From Lacticaseibacillus nasuensis JCM 17158 (lineage in GTDB: Bacteria; Bacillota; Bacilli; Lactobacillales; Lactobacillaceae), in assembly GCF_001434705.1 (NCBI RefSeq), contig NZ_AZDJ01000026.1, forward strand, positions 183,364 to 247,363: 64,000 bases of DNA. The letters run 5' to 3'. Positions 34,329-43,469 of this stretch are shown in pieces (within the stretch, counting starts at the first letter, position 1; each line of letters opens with the position of its first letter). The notes under the pieces are model-generated. The model was given only the letters and a program-made list of their open reading frames with translations, had not been told where the DNA came from and did no database searches. The translations under genes and the position numbers were made by a program.

Positions 34329-34437
34329 GAAAAAGACTCCTTCCTGGTGACAATCATCAGCTTAAAGGCAACAGCGGCATCTGTCGAATGCCTATATTGA
34401 ATGTTAAACTATAGCCAAAAGGCATGGAGGCAGGATC

Positions 34438-35325
34438 ATGGAGCTACGTGTGTTGCGGTATTTTCTGATGGTCGTTGCGGAACGCAATATTTCACGGGCA
34501 GCGGCCAAGCTGCATGTGTCGCAGCCGACGATTTCCCGGCAGCTCAGCGACTTAGAAGATGAACTCGGCGTGAGCTTGTTTGAGCGCGGCAGTCGCAATA
34601 TCGAATTGACCACCGATGGGGAATATTTTGCCCAGCAAGCGCGGCAAATCGTCGCGCTGGCGGACAAAACAGTCGCCAATGTGCACGGCAAGCACGACAT
34701 TGCCGGCAGTGTGATGATTGGCAGTGCCGAGGCGCCGATGATGCAAACGGTAGCCAACGCGATTGGGCACCTGCGCCAAACTGCTTCGCAAGTCGTGGTG
34801 AATATTTACAGTACTGATGCTGAAGATGTGCACGCGCGGATGCAAAGCGGCTTCTTTGATTTTGGCGTGGTGATGGAGCCGACGGATAAAACGGGTTACC
34901 ATTTCATCAATCTACCTGGCGCCACGCGCTGGGGGGTGTTGGTGAAACGCGATTCGTCGCTGGCCCAACAAGCCTCAGTCACGGCGGCGGACTTGCAACA
35001 GCGGCCGGTGATTATGACGCGCCAACGCGGTAGCATCGATCGGGTAGGCGACTGGCTGGGGACCAGTGAGCGGCAGTTTTCAGTGGTGGCGACGTATAAC
35101 TTGCTATACAATGCCGCACTGATGGTCAGTGCAGGCGTTGGCGTGGCGATTTGCTTGGAGGGCATCGTCAATACCGCCAACTCTGATTTGGAATTTGTGC
35201 CGTTTTCGCCGCCATTAAGCGGGCATGCGAGTTTGATCTGGCCCAACACGGGGAAACTGTCACCGGCCGCTCATGCCTTTTTAGACGCGATGATGGCTGA
35301 ACTGCCAGACACAAGCGTAAAATAA
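34438..35325 (+). CDS. LysR-type regulator
   Basis: 295 aa. Winged helix (ISRAAAKLHVSQPTISRQLS, about 18-37) and effector domain. Divergent from the acetyltransferase-SDR pair, which it probably regulates. ATG at 34438 with GGAGG upstream (34424-34429). Confidence 0.88.
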   Translation: MELRVLRYFLMVVAERNISRAAAKLHVSQPTISRQLSDLEDELGVSLFERGSRNIELTTDGEYFAQQARQIVALADKTVANVHGKHDIAGSVMIGSAEAPMMQTVANAIGHLRQTASQVVVNIYSTDAEDVHARMQSGFFDFGVVMEPTDKTGYHFINLPGATRWGVLVKRDSSLAQQASVTAADLQQRPVIMTRQRGSIDRVGDWLGTSERQFSVVATYNLLYNAALMVSAGVGVAICLEGIVNTANSDLEFVPFSPPLSGHASLIWPNTGKLSPAAHAFLDAMMAELPDTSVK

Positions 35326-35380
35326 TGAGGCGATGACACCTGGCGTTAAGCGTCCAACACCGGTGAAAGGAGCGGCCCTC

Positions 35381-35819
35381 ATGAGTTTTGAACAAGTCGC
35401 GCAGAAACGGTGGTGGCGCCAAGCACAAGATCTATTACACTGCAGTTTGGGTCAATGGCGATAAGGCCATTGCCGAAATGCCGGTGATGATATTATCGCC
35501 GCGCGTCAAACTTGACGGGCAACCCGTTGATCTGTATTCCTACGCGCGCATTTTCACGCGGTTAACCAAGGAAAATGACACTTGGAAAATTCTAGACGGC
35601 GAGTGCATCTATGAGCGCGATGAGTTAATCCCAGTGGTGCCTGGCAAGCCGATCAACATCGACACGAAAGAATCGGCGTCATACCGGGAGAGTTACCAAG
35701 GGCTGTGCTACGTGCTAGCCCGCCCCGGCTTGACCAGCCGGGCCGACTTGCCTGGTGAAGACCAGCCTGAAACTGTGGAAAAAGTCTACGCAGATGCTAG
35801 CCGCTGGTTTTTCGCCTAG
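35381..35819 (+). pseudogene. SnoaL/NTF2-like gene, frameshifted and shortened
   Basis: A good start (ATG at 35381 after GAAAGGAG) begins MSFEQVAQKR, but that frame ends after 27 codons. The adjacent frame then encodes the rest of an NTF2-like polyketide-cyclase/nuclear-transport-factor fold (KIYYTAVWVNGDKAIAEMPV, YARIFTRLTKENDTWKILDG). About 50-60 residues of the normal N-terminal half are missing. A +1 shift plus deletion fits best. A start at 35388 would give a headless product without a ribosome site. Confidence 0.65.
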
Positions 35820-35963
35820 GATTAGAGGGTGGCTGTCGGCATCCTCGCAAAGGCGCTTCAGGATTCAGACTCGTCGCCGCGAGCAGTCATCCAGTTGCTG
35901 GCTTAACCTGATTGGTTGCTTGATGTTGAGTTGAGACTCGGCTCGGCGACCAAAGCAAACAAA

Positions 35964-36000
35964 AACGCATCTGACCATTTGGCCAAATGCGTTTTCGATA
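35964..36000 (-). terminator. Terminator after rpsD
   Basis: On the minus strand AAAACGCAT, loop, ATGCGTTTTTG. The rest of 35820-36027 shows nothing assignable. Confidence 0.75.
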
Positions 36001-36027
36001 TTGTATCGATGAAATTGTAATCGAGAA

Positions 36028-36639
36028 TTACAGCTTCTGGTTGTAGTATTCAACGACCAGCGCTTCGTCGATTTCTGGTTCGAGCTCTTCGCGTTGTGGT
36101 AAGCGGACGAGGGAACCTTCCTTCTTGTTGTCATCGAAGGTCACGTAAGCAGGGCGGGAAACCGTTGCTTCGAGCGCATCGTTGACGATGGTCAGGTTCT
36201 GGGAGCGCTCGCGCAAGCCAATGACTTGGCCAGGTTGCACTTCGTAGGAAGGAATATCAACGCGCTTGCCATCGACGGTCACGTGACCGTGGTTGACGAG
36301 CTGGCGAGCCTGCGGGCGCGTCGTGGCTAAGCCTAAGCGGAAGACCAAGTTGTCTAAGCGTTGTTCCAGCATGATCATGAAGTTATCACCATGGGTGCCT
36401 TCACGAAGCTTGCCGGCGCGGATAAACAGGTTTTGGAATTGGCGTTCATTCAGGCCGTACATCCAACGGAGCTTTTGCTTTTCACGCAATTGCTGACCGT
36501 ATTCGGACACCTTACGACGATTGTTGGCACCATGGTCACCAGGCGCGTAAGGGCGACGAGCGAGTTCTTTACCAGTGCCGGAGAGGCTCAAGCCAAGACG
36601 GCGAGACTGCTTCCAGCGAGGTCCAGTATAACGAGACAT
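36028..36639 (-). CDS. rpsD: 30S ribosomal protein S4
   Basis: 203 aa. Primary 16S-binding protein: starts [20 protein letters not shown], the S4 domain spans about 93-155 ([36 protein letters not shown] segment). A monocistronic gene, as in most firmicutes. Preceded by a long structured leader, consistent with S4 autoregulation. GGAGG precedes the ATG at 36639. Confidence 0.97.
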   Translation of the reverse strand: MSRYTGPRWKQSRRLGLSLSGTGKELARRPYAPGDHGANNRRKVSEYGQQLREKQKLRWMYGLNERQFQNLFIRAGKLREGTHGDNFMIMLEQRLDNLVFRLGLATTRPQARQLVNHGHVTVDGKRVDIPSYEVQPGQVIGLRERSQNLTIVNDALEATVSRPAYVTFDDNKKEGSLVRLPQREELEPEIDEALVVEYYNQKL

Positions 36640-36669
36640 ATTGAAATTCCTCCAAAGATTTTATTTGGA

Positions 36670-36807
36670 GTAAAATAATCGGTTGTGAATTCGGCACACG
36701 GGCAGTCGCACTGGGCGGTTCACCTTTGCAGCCGCGGTTACTACGCACGCTTGTTGCCAAGTGTGCGACTGGAGCCGACCATGCCATTCACTGCTGCATT
36801 ATTTTAC
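36670..36807 (-). promoter_or_regulatory. S4 leader (autoregulatory 5' UTR)
   Basis: Closing helix GTAAAATAAT (36798-36807 in transcript order first) with ATTATTTTAC (36670-36679), ten perfect pairs. Inside it, CAGTCGCAC (36763-36771) pairs with GTGCGACTG (36703-36711), nine perfect pairs. The structure ends just before the rpsD ribosome site. Firmicute rpsD leaders bind S4 and reduce its own expression. Confidence 0.75.
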
Positions 36808-36814
36808 ACAGCGA

Positions 36815-37297
36815 CTAGTATACCTTGGCCAGCGTAGCGGCGTCAAGGGAATCTGCTAGACAGTCGGCAAACTTGCCGAGGACCTGCTCGTCAGCTTCGC
36901 TAAAGCGGTCAAAGGTGGTGGAGTCAATGTCGAGAATGCCAAACACCTGCCCGGCGTGGCGCAGGGGCAACACGATCTCGGCGTTGCTGGCGGCGTCGCA
37001 GGCGATGTGCCCGGCAAATTGGTGAACGTCTGGCACGCGCAACGCCTGATTCTTGGCGTAGGCGGTACCGACGACGCCTTTGCCTGGTTCGATGTGTGTG
37101 CAGGCCACCTCACCGTTAAACGGGCCGAGGTCCAGCGTGCCGGTGCGGGCGCTGAATAAATAGACGCCAGCCCAGTTGACGGCGTCTAAGGCGTGGAACA
37201 ACAAGGCGCTGGCGTTGGCCATAATCGTGATGGGATTGGTTTCCCCTTCGCTTAATGCGGCGAGCTGCGCGGGGAGTAACGAGTCAATTGGTGTCAT
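36815..37297 (-). CDS. GAF-domain free methionine-(R)-sulfoxide reductase
   Basis: 160 aa, one GAF domain. Residues typical of fRMsr are visible: WAGVYLF, LGPFNGEVACTHIEPGKGVVG, HIACDAASNAEIVLPL and ILDIDS, including two of the active-site cysteines. Reduces free Met-R-sulfoxide, an oxidative-damage repair step. ATG at 37297 chosen; AGG lies upstream. The promoter of rpsD overlaps its last codons. Confidence 0.85.
   Translation of the reverse strand: MTPIDSLLPAQLAALSEGETNPITIMANASALLFHALDAVNWAGVYLFSARTGTLDLGPFNGEVACTHIEPGKGVVGTAYAKNQALRVPDVHQFAGHIACDAASNAEIVLPLRHAGQVFGILDIDSTTFDRFSEADEQVLGKFADCLADSLDAATLAKVY
36817..36846 (-). promoter_or_regulatory. Promoter of rpsD
   Basis: TTGACG (36841-36846), 18 bases, TATACT (36817-36822), placed inside the 3' end of the GAF gene and 10 bases before the leader helix. 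Confidence 0.75.
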
Positions 37298-37476
37298 CTT
37301 GAGCCTACTTTCGCAATTTTTTAGCGACAATGCGCGGATTCCCGTTGAAAAGGGTTTAAAGTGACCCCCGTTTTTGCGATACTAGGAGCATAAGGTTCGT
37401 GGGCGCGGGGATTGCTAGTAGTTTAGTCGACCCTCAGGAAAAATTCAATGATGCGTCGCGAGTAGAAGGTGGATAC

Positions 37477-39180
37477 ATGACTTGGATCATCGGTTTGGTA
37501 ATTGCCATTGTCGTGATCGGTTTAGCGCTGTGGTGGTGGCAGCTCCGCAACGCGCGGACGATTAAACAATTAGATGAAGAAACGGCCACGCTCGATCCTG
37601 GGGCGGTGACGAGCCTGATTCGCAGCATCGATCAGCTGGGTTTGACCGGCGCGAGTCTCAAGGACTTCACGAAGTGGCAACGCGCCTTTCAGAAGTTAAG
37701 CGAAGGCCAGCTGGCGAGTCTGCACAGTGCGCTGTTAGACGTCGAGAATCACAACGCCCAGTTCCGCTTCTTGACAGTGCGCCGCGAACTCACGACGGTC
37801 ACTGACTTGAAGGCGGCGGTGGCCAAGCAGCTCGAAGAGATTCGCGCGGCGTTATTGCGCCTGCGCGACAGCGAGGCCGACAATCGCACCCGCATGGTGG
37901 CGGTGCGCGAAGCCTATCAGGAAAGTCGCAAGACCATTTTGGCCAAGAGCTTTTCTTACGACGAAGCGCTGCCGGCACTGGAAGAATCCCTGCAGGCGCT
38001 GGGCACTGAGCTGCAAACCGTTGCGGCGACCAACGAAGCCGGTGATCACGAAGCTGCCCGCGCCCAACTCGACGCCGTGACGACCAAGGTCAACGAGTTG
38101 CGCAACCAGGTCAAGGCGTTGCCGACATTGATCAACGACGTGGTCAACGAATTCCCCGCGCAACTCAAGGAGATTCGCCAAGGCTATGACAAGCTCAAGG
38201 CCCAGCAATTCGTCTTCACCGACGACGTGCCAGCCGGGGTGAAGCAGGTTACCGCGCAGCTCAAGGACGCCCATGCCGAAATTAAGGCGTTGCAGCGCAA
38301 GGAGCTCGCCGCCACCAACGCGGCAATCGCCGACAAAATTGACGCGTTGTATGCCGTCATGGAAAAAGAGTTGGTGGCCAAGAAGGCGGTGCTACAACAG
38401 GCCAACGACTTGGGTCGCTTCATCGCCCACGCCGAGCACCAAAACGCGGTGTTGACCATCGAGCTGGATCACCTCAACCAAAGCTACACGCTGAACCACG
38501 ACGAAATGGCGCAGGCGGTGGCGTTGAAGCACCAAATCGAAGACATCAGCGACCGCTACGATGCCGCCGAGCAAGGCGTCAGCGAGCACACGATGGCATT
38601 TTCCACGATTCTGGCGCAGTTCAACACCGACCGCAAGGCGTTGCACGATATCGAAGCCAAGCACCAAACCATCGACCAAAGCGTCAACAACTTGCGCGAG
38701 CGCGAGCAACAAGCCGTCAAGCAAGTCGATCAATTCGAACGCGACCTGCGCGACATCAAGTACGAAATGGCCCGCCATCAGTTGCCGGGCCTGCCGCATG
38801 ACTACGTGGCATTCGGCAACGTGGTGAACCAGGAGTTCACCGCGGTGCGCAAGGCGTTGAACCAGGTTAAGATCAACATGGACGACATTGCCAAACAGAT
38901 TCTCAAGGTTGACGCAGACATTAGCGAGCTGAAGGACCAGTCGCGCGCGGTGCTTGATGCCGCCGGGCTCACCGAGCAGTTGCTGCAATACGCCAACCGC
39001 TACAAGACTAGCCACGAGGATATTGCCAAGGCTGTGCAGGAGAGCCGCGAGTTGTATCGCCGCTACGAGTACAAGCAGGCCGCCGATACAATCGCCACGG
39101 TGCTTGAGCAGGTAGAGCCGGGCAGTTACCACAAAATCGAAACCGATTATCTCAACCAACAAAATAATGATTTATTCTAA
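37477..39180 (+). CDS. ezrA: Septation ring formation regulator EzrA
   Basis: 567 aa. One N-terminal membrane anchor (WIIGLVIAIVVIGLALWWW) followed by a cytosolic, almost wholly helical spectrin-like region with many heptads. EzrA interacts with FtsZ and prevents extra Z rings. ATG at 37477 with GAAGGTGG upstream; the frame extends further but without a site. Strong terminator after the stop. Confidence 0.9.
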   Translation: MTWIIGLVIAIVVIGLALWWWQLRNARTIKQLDEETATLDPGAVTSLIRSIDQLGLTGASLKDFTKWQRAFQKLSEGQLASLHSALLDVENHNAQFRFLTVRRELTTVTDLKAAVAKQLEEIRAALLRLRDSEADNRTRMVAVREAYQESRKTILAKSFSYDEALPALEESLQALGTELQTVAATNEAGDHEAARAQLDAVTTKVNELRNQVKALPTLINDVVNEFPAQLKEIRQGYDKLKAQQFVFTDDVPAGVKQVTAQLKDAHAEIKALQRKELAATNAAIADKIDALYAVMEKELVAKKAVLQQANDLGRFIAHAEHQNAVLTIELDHLNQSYTLNHDEMAQAVALKHQIEDISDRYDAAEQGVSEHTMAFSTILAQFNTDRKALHDIEAKHQTIDQSVNNLREREQQAVKQVDQFERDLRDIKYEMARHQLPGLPHDYVAFGNVVNQEFTAVRKALNQVKINMDDIAKQILKVDADISELKDQSRAVLDAAGLTEQLLQYANRYKTSHEDIAKAVQESRELYRRYEYKQAADTIATVLEQVEPGSYHKIETDYLNQQNNDLF

Positions 39181-39184
39181 AGCA

Positions 39185-39220
39185 ATCGGGTCACGTCCGT
39201 TGACGTGGCCCGATTTTTTT
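39185..39220 (+). terminator. Terminator after ezrA
   Basis: ATCGGGTCACGTC / GACGTGGCCCGAT hairpin followed by TTTTTT. Confidence 0.9.
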
Positions 39221-39830
39221 ATTGTTGAAATAGGGTGGGATCAATCTGGCGACCCTTGGCGTATTCGGCGCGGTCCCGCGGGCCAATCTCCCGTAACACT
39301 TTGGCGGGGTTGCCCACCGCCACGACGTTAGCCGGCAGGTCGTGGGTAACGACGCTGCCGGCGCCGACGACCGTGTTGTCGCCGATGGTGATGCCGGGCA
39401 AGACGATGGCGCCGGCGCCGAACCAGACATTGTTGCCGATAGTGACCGGCAGGTTATATTGATACGCCTGCGCCCGCAGCTCAGGCACCACCGGGTGGGT
39501 GCCGGTGGCGATGACGACGTTGGGGCCGAATAGCACATAATCGCCGATGTGAATGGCGGTGTCGTCGACCAGCGTCAGGTTGAAGTTGGCGTAGACGCCG
39601 GTGCCCATGGTCACAAACTTGCCAGCCCAATTGGCGTGTAAGGGCGGTTCGATGTAGCAATCCGGCCCGATCTTGGCAAACATCTGCTGCAAAAGCGCGG
39701 CGCGTTTAGCTTTTTCACTTGGTCGGGTGTGGTTGTAGTCGTACTGTAATTCCAGCGCGGCGTCTTGAGCCGCCATGATGCCGGGATCATCGGGTAAGTA
39801 GAGTTGTCCAGAATGTTGTGCAGTGGTCAT
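39219..39830 (-). CDS. Maltose/galactoside-type O-acetyltransferase
   Basis: 203 aa. N-terminal Mac domain (YDYNHTRPSEKAKRAALLQQ) followed by a left-handed beta-helix with the catalytic His in ATGTHPV. ATG at 39830 chosen for its GGAGG site. Related to, but distinct from, the acetyltransferase at 33765. A single-gene unit convergent with ezrA. Confidence 0.88.
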   Translation of the reverse strand: MTTAQHSGQLYLPDDPGIMAAQDAALELQYDYNHTRPSEKAKRAALLQQMFAKIGPDCYIEPPLHANWAGKFVTMGTGVYANFNLTLVDDTAIHIGDYVLFGPNVVIATGTHPVVPELRAQAYQYNLPVTIGNNVWFGAGAIVLPGITIGDNTVVGAGSVVTHDLPANVVAVGNPAKVLREIGPRDRAEYAKGRQIDPTLFQQ

Positions 39831-39882
39831 CGTGCACCTCCTTGTCACCGCTACCATAACACAACTACAAGCGCCGCTCCAC

Positions 39883-39912
39883 GCAAAAAAACACCGGCAC
39901 GAGGCCGGTGTC
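39883..39912 (-). terminator. Terminator after adhesin gene
   Basis: On the minus strand GACACCGGCCTC, loop, GTGCCGGTGT, TTTTTTT. Confidence 0.88.
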
Positions 39913-39919
39913 AGTAGGC

Positions 39920-42646
39920 TTAATGTTCACGTTTGCGCAGGCCCGCCAGCCCGAAGCCGGCAATGAGCGTCGCGCCGAGCATCGCCAACGTGGTGCCAGT
40001 GGTATCACCGGTGGTGGGCAGGCGATGGGCGGCAGTGGCCGCGGCAGGGGTTGCCGGCGTGGTGCTGGTTTCAGCAACGTTGCTGCTTGCAAGGCCGGCG
40101 CCTGGTTGCGCCGTCGCTGCGGTCTGGCTGGTTTCAGTATTGCCTGAAGAATGTGGCTTGGTGGTTTCGCCTTCACCTTGGGTATTCGGCAACACGGCCA
40201 GTTTGGTGTAGGTCACCGTCACGAGGCTGTCGTCTGGTAGCGTCGTGCTTGCGCCAACAGCTTGTTGCGCGACTTGCGCGGCGGTCGACTTGTAGCCGGC
40301 GATGCTTGGTGCAACATAAGCCTGATACGCGCCTTGTGGGGTGTAGATAGTTTCGCCTGTTACGGCATTGGTCACGGTCTTATAAGTAATGGTCTGGATG
40401 ACCGGTTGCCGTAACGACTTGCCAGCGGCATCCGTAAACGCGATGGTGCGGGTGGTGGTCGCCGTGCCGTAAGTCAATTGCGGCGTGTAGGTTACGGTCA
40501 TCGTCGTATCTGCTGGCTTTGTCGTAGTCGGCTCTGGCACAACAGAATCGATGCTGGCCACGTCAGCGGTGTAACCAGCTTTTGCTGTGGCATACGCAGG
40601 GTAGAAATCTTGCGCCGTGTAAGTCGTTTGGCCAGTCACGGCGTTCGTCACCGTCTTGTAGTTGATCGTCTGCACGATGGTCTGTGGCTTGAACGAGCCA
40701 TCCACGCTGACCAGTTTGATCGTGCGGGTGGATGTGGCTGTGCCAAACGTGAGCTGCGGCGTGTAGGTTACGGTCACCGTCGAATTCTGCGGCTCAGTGG
40801 CCGATGGCGCCGGGGCCAACTGAGCGATGCTGGCGACGTCAGCGCTGTAACCCGTTTGGCTCGGGACGTATTCGGCGTAGGCCCCTTGTGGCGTGTACAC
40901 CGTCTCGCCAGTCAGACTGTTGGTGACCGTCTTGTAGTTCACCGTTTGGACGACCGGCTGGGGTGCCTGCGTGCCGTCTGCGTTGACGAAATTGATCGTG
41001 CGGGTGGATTGCGCCGTGCCATAAGTTGGTTTAGCGTGAACCGTCACCGTGATGGTCTTGGTGACTGGGCCGCTAGCCAGTGGCGCGGTGTAGGTGACCG
41101 TGAAGTGACCGTCGTGATTGTAGGTGTAGGTGCCATCTGACTGCTTGGTCAAGACGCCGGTTGGATCGGTGATGGTATATGACGTGTCGCCTGGATCGCC
41201 GGCAAGGACGGTGGTGCGGCCTTCGAAGTTATCTTCAGGGCGATATGTATCAGTTTTGTCGACGGTGACGGTGCTGTTATGCGCGGCTAACACGGGAACA
41301 ATCTCATAGTACAAGTAGGTAATTGCCGGCAGGCCAGATTCCCCGGCGCCAGGATTGTCATTCAGCGCCGAGCCCGTACCGTCACCGGCGGGGTTCACCA
41401 GCGACACGTCACTGTAGTTGTAGGTATATTCCGGGGCAGAAACGGTATAGCCGAGATCCTTGTAGGCTTGATAAATCGCCTCTGTTGAAATCCGCCAGGC
41501 GCCTGTGGACAACAATGGGGTATTGGCCGCAGTCTGTGTTGGCGACCACGTGACGCCATCGGTAGAAATTTGAATGTCCGATAAGGCAAATTGCGGCGCG
41601 AGCTTTTGCAATGCCGCAGGGGCGACTTGATAGGAGCCGTTCGGTTGCTTAATCGTCGCATAATCCGTGGTTGGCGCGAACGTGACCGGGGCAGCCAAGT
41701 TACTGGTTGCATGCATATCTGTATAGACGGTGTAATTGCCGCTATTAAAGTTCATGACTTCAACGGCGCCAGAATAACTGCTCGGGTTCAGATAATCTTC
41801 CGGCGTGCTTCCTAACCACTTCATCGGCAGGGTCAACGTGTACGATGTGCCTGGGGCTAGCGTGCCGTCGACCATCACGGCCTGCAGTTGATCCCAGGTG
41901 AAAGTGGGATGCTGGGCCATTAAGTTCGCATAACTTAAGTACTCGCCGTTGAAGCCATGCATCGAATAAGTCAGCTTAATTGTGTTAGGAAAGGCCGAAG
42001 TAAACGTCGCTTCCGTCACCTTGCTAGCATCAACCACCCAATCGGAATTGGGCTTGGCGAAGTTTGGTAACAGCAGAACCGGATGGACGTGGAGGTTGTT
42101 ACTGGTCGGGTTGCTGACGGTCAGGGTGGTGGTGAGATGAGTTGAATCCGTGGTGTAGTTCGTGGCGTTCAGCACATCGTCCGAATTATCTTGATTGTCA
42201 GTATAATGCGTTGTGGCCTGATGGTCGCTACCGCCAAGGCTGGCGGTGACATCGGCTTCACCAGTCACGGTAGCAGTTGGCGCCGGCGCTGGCTCAGGCG
42301 CTATTGGTGCGGCAACCGGTTGCGCGTTGGTCGCATGAGTGGCTGGTGCCGATTGCGCCGCAGTACTGGTAGTCGCGTCTGGCTGAGTCGTTGCCGGCGT
42401 CGTACTTTGCGCATTGTCACTGCCAGCGGCCGTGGCTGATTCAGCCGAGCTGGTCTCTGCAGTTGGCGTCTGCGCAGCCGGACTCGTGGCAGTGGTTTCT
42501 TGAGTGCTCGGCGTTTCCGCTGCGGCGACACTGACGGTGTGGCCGGCAGAGATGCCGATGCCAATACTGGCGACGGTGATCGCCGCAAACAGCCAGCGAC
42601 GACCCGCTTTATACATCTTGTAATGTGTTTTAATCGACTTCTCCAT
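39920..42646 (-). CDS. LPXTG-anchored MucBP-repeat surface protein
   Basis: 908 aa. N-terminal KxYKxGKxW-type signal (THYKMYKAGRRW, hydrophobic to about 45). Then a Thr/Ala/Ser-rich stalk to about 130, a non-repeated adhesive region of about 400 residues, a Rib/Ig-like segment, and three MucBP repeats of about 92 residues. A second Ser/Thr-rich stretch leads to the sortase site LPTTG at about 872, a hydrophobic helix and RKREH. A predicted sortase-A substrate that may bind mucin or plant polymers. The ATG at 42646 has GGAGG upstream; the longer frame has no site. Confidence 0.9.
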   Translation of the reverse strand: MEKSIKTHYKMYKAGRRWLFAAITVASIGIGISAGHTVSVAAAETPSTQETTATSPAAQTPTAETSSAESATAAGSDNAQSTTPATTQPDATTSTAAQSAPATHATNAQPVAAPIAPEPAPAPTATVTGEADVTASLGGSDHQATTHYTDNQDNSDDVLNATNYTTDSTHLTTTLTVSNPTSNNLHVHPVLLLPNFAKPNSDWVVDASKVTEATFTSAFPNTIKLTYSMHGFNGEYLSYANLMAQHPTFTWDQLQAVMVDGTLAPGTSYTLTLPMKWLGSTPEDYLNPSSYSGAVEVMNFNSGNYTVYTDMHATSNLAAPVTFAPTTDYATIKQPNGSYQVAPAALQKLAPQFALSDIQISTDGVTWSPTQTAANTPLLSTGAWRISTEAIYQAYKDLGYTVSAPEYTYNYSDVSLVNPAGDGTGSALNDNPGAGESGLPAITYLYYEIVPVLAAHNSTVTVDKTDTYRPEDNFEGRTTVLAGDPGDTSYTITDPTGVLTKQSDGTYTYNHDGHFTVTYTAPLASGPVTKTITVTVHAKPTYGTAQSTRTINFVNADGTQAPQPVVQTVNYKTVTNSLTGETVYTPQGAYAEYVPSQTGYSADVASIAQLAPAPSATEPQNSTVTVTYTPQLTFGTATSTRTIKLVSVDGSFKPQTIVQTINYKTVTNAVTGQTTYTAQDFYPAYATAKAGYTADVASIDSVVPEPTTTKPADTTMTVTYTPQLTYGTATTTRTIAFTDAAGKSLRQPVIQTITYKTVTNAVTGETIYTPQGAYQAYVAPSIAGYKSTAAQVAQQAVGASTTLPDDSLVTVTYTKLAVLPNTQGEGETTKPHSSGNTETSQTAATAQPGAGLASSNVAETSTTPATPAAATAAHRLPTTGDTTGTTLAMLGATLIAGFGLAGLRKREH
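40205..41036 (-). repeat. Three MucBP-coding repeats
   Basis: Three tandem units with a period near 277 bp, boundaries at about 41036, 40757 and 40480. Each encodes GTA.STRTI, a NYKTVTN core and a TVTVTYTPQ end. DNA and protein similarity between units is visible but imperfect. Confidence 0.8.
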
Positions 42647-42932
42647 GTGAATGGCCTCCAAGCCCATGAAAAAGTTCCCCCTACAGGTTAGGGTAGTGCT
42701 TACAATTGCCGAAATCAACGGGTTCCCTCAAAATTGCTCGGCTGAATCAGCAAATCATTTTGCCGCTTTTCTTAACTAAAATATTATAGTAAAAGTTTAT
42801 CGACTATTCGTAATATTCGCGTTTGACCGCGACAGTGAGGCCGAAATGTCTCTGGGTGCAATTTTGCCGGTGGTCCGCTATAATTAGGGGATATGACTTG
42901 TGCGGAGGACCCGCACCTGGAGGAGGCGCCTT

Positions 42933-43469
42933 GTGGCAATCATTACCCCGACCTACGCCGTCAAGGCGATTTATGGGTTGACCCCGGAGCAGTTGCGGCA
43001 CCACGGCGTGCGCGCAATCTTGACGGATCTCGACAACACCTTGATCGCCTGGAATAATCCGGACGGCACGCCGGAACTGCGGCAGTGGCTGAACCGGATG
43101 CATGATGCCGGCATCATCGTGATGGTGGTATCCAATAACAATGCCGACCGCGTGTCGCGCGCGTTGGCCAAGCTCGACTTGCCCTTCGTGTCGCGCGCGT
43201 TAAAGCCGCTACCGGTGGGCATCAACCGCGCCGTGCGCAAGCTGCACTTGCCGAAAAAAGCGGTGGTGATGGTGGGCGACCAGTTGTTGACCGATGTCGT
43301 CGCCAGCAACGTCGCCGGCGTGCGCAGCATCCTAGTCCAGCCGCTGATTGAAACCGACGCGTGGAATACTCGGATCAACCGATTTTTTGAACACTTCTTA
43401 TTTAAACTACTGAATCATCGTCAACCACTCACTTATCAGGAGGATTTGCATGGCAACAAGCGAAACTGA
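42933..43469 (+). CDS. yqeG: YqeG family HAD IIIA phosphatase
   Basis: 178 aa. HAD motif I DLDNTLIAWN near residue 35, motif III KKAVVMVGDQLLTD near 110. GTG start at 42933 with GGAGGAGG upstream. First gene of a nine-gene operon in which it overlaps yqeH. Related proteins dephosphorylate phosphatidylglycerophosphate or nucleotides; the substrate here is unknown. Confidence 0.9.
   Translation: MAIITPTYAVKAIYGLTPEQLRHHGVRAILTDLDNTLIAWNNPDGTPELRQWLNRMHDAGIIVMVVSNNNADRVSRALAKLDLPFVSRALKPLPVGINRAVRKLHLPKKAVVMVGDQLLTDVVASNVAGVRSILVQPLIETDAWNTRINRFFEHFLFKLLNHRQPLTYQEDLHGNKRN

Noticed and set aside
40205..41036. CRISPR or transposon repeat
   Set aside because: These are in-frame MucBP coding repeats inside the adhesin.
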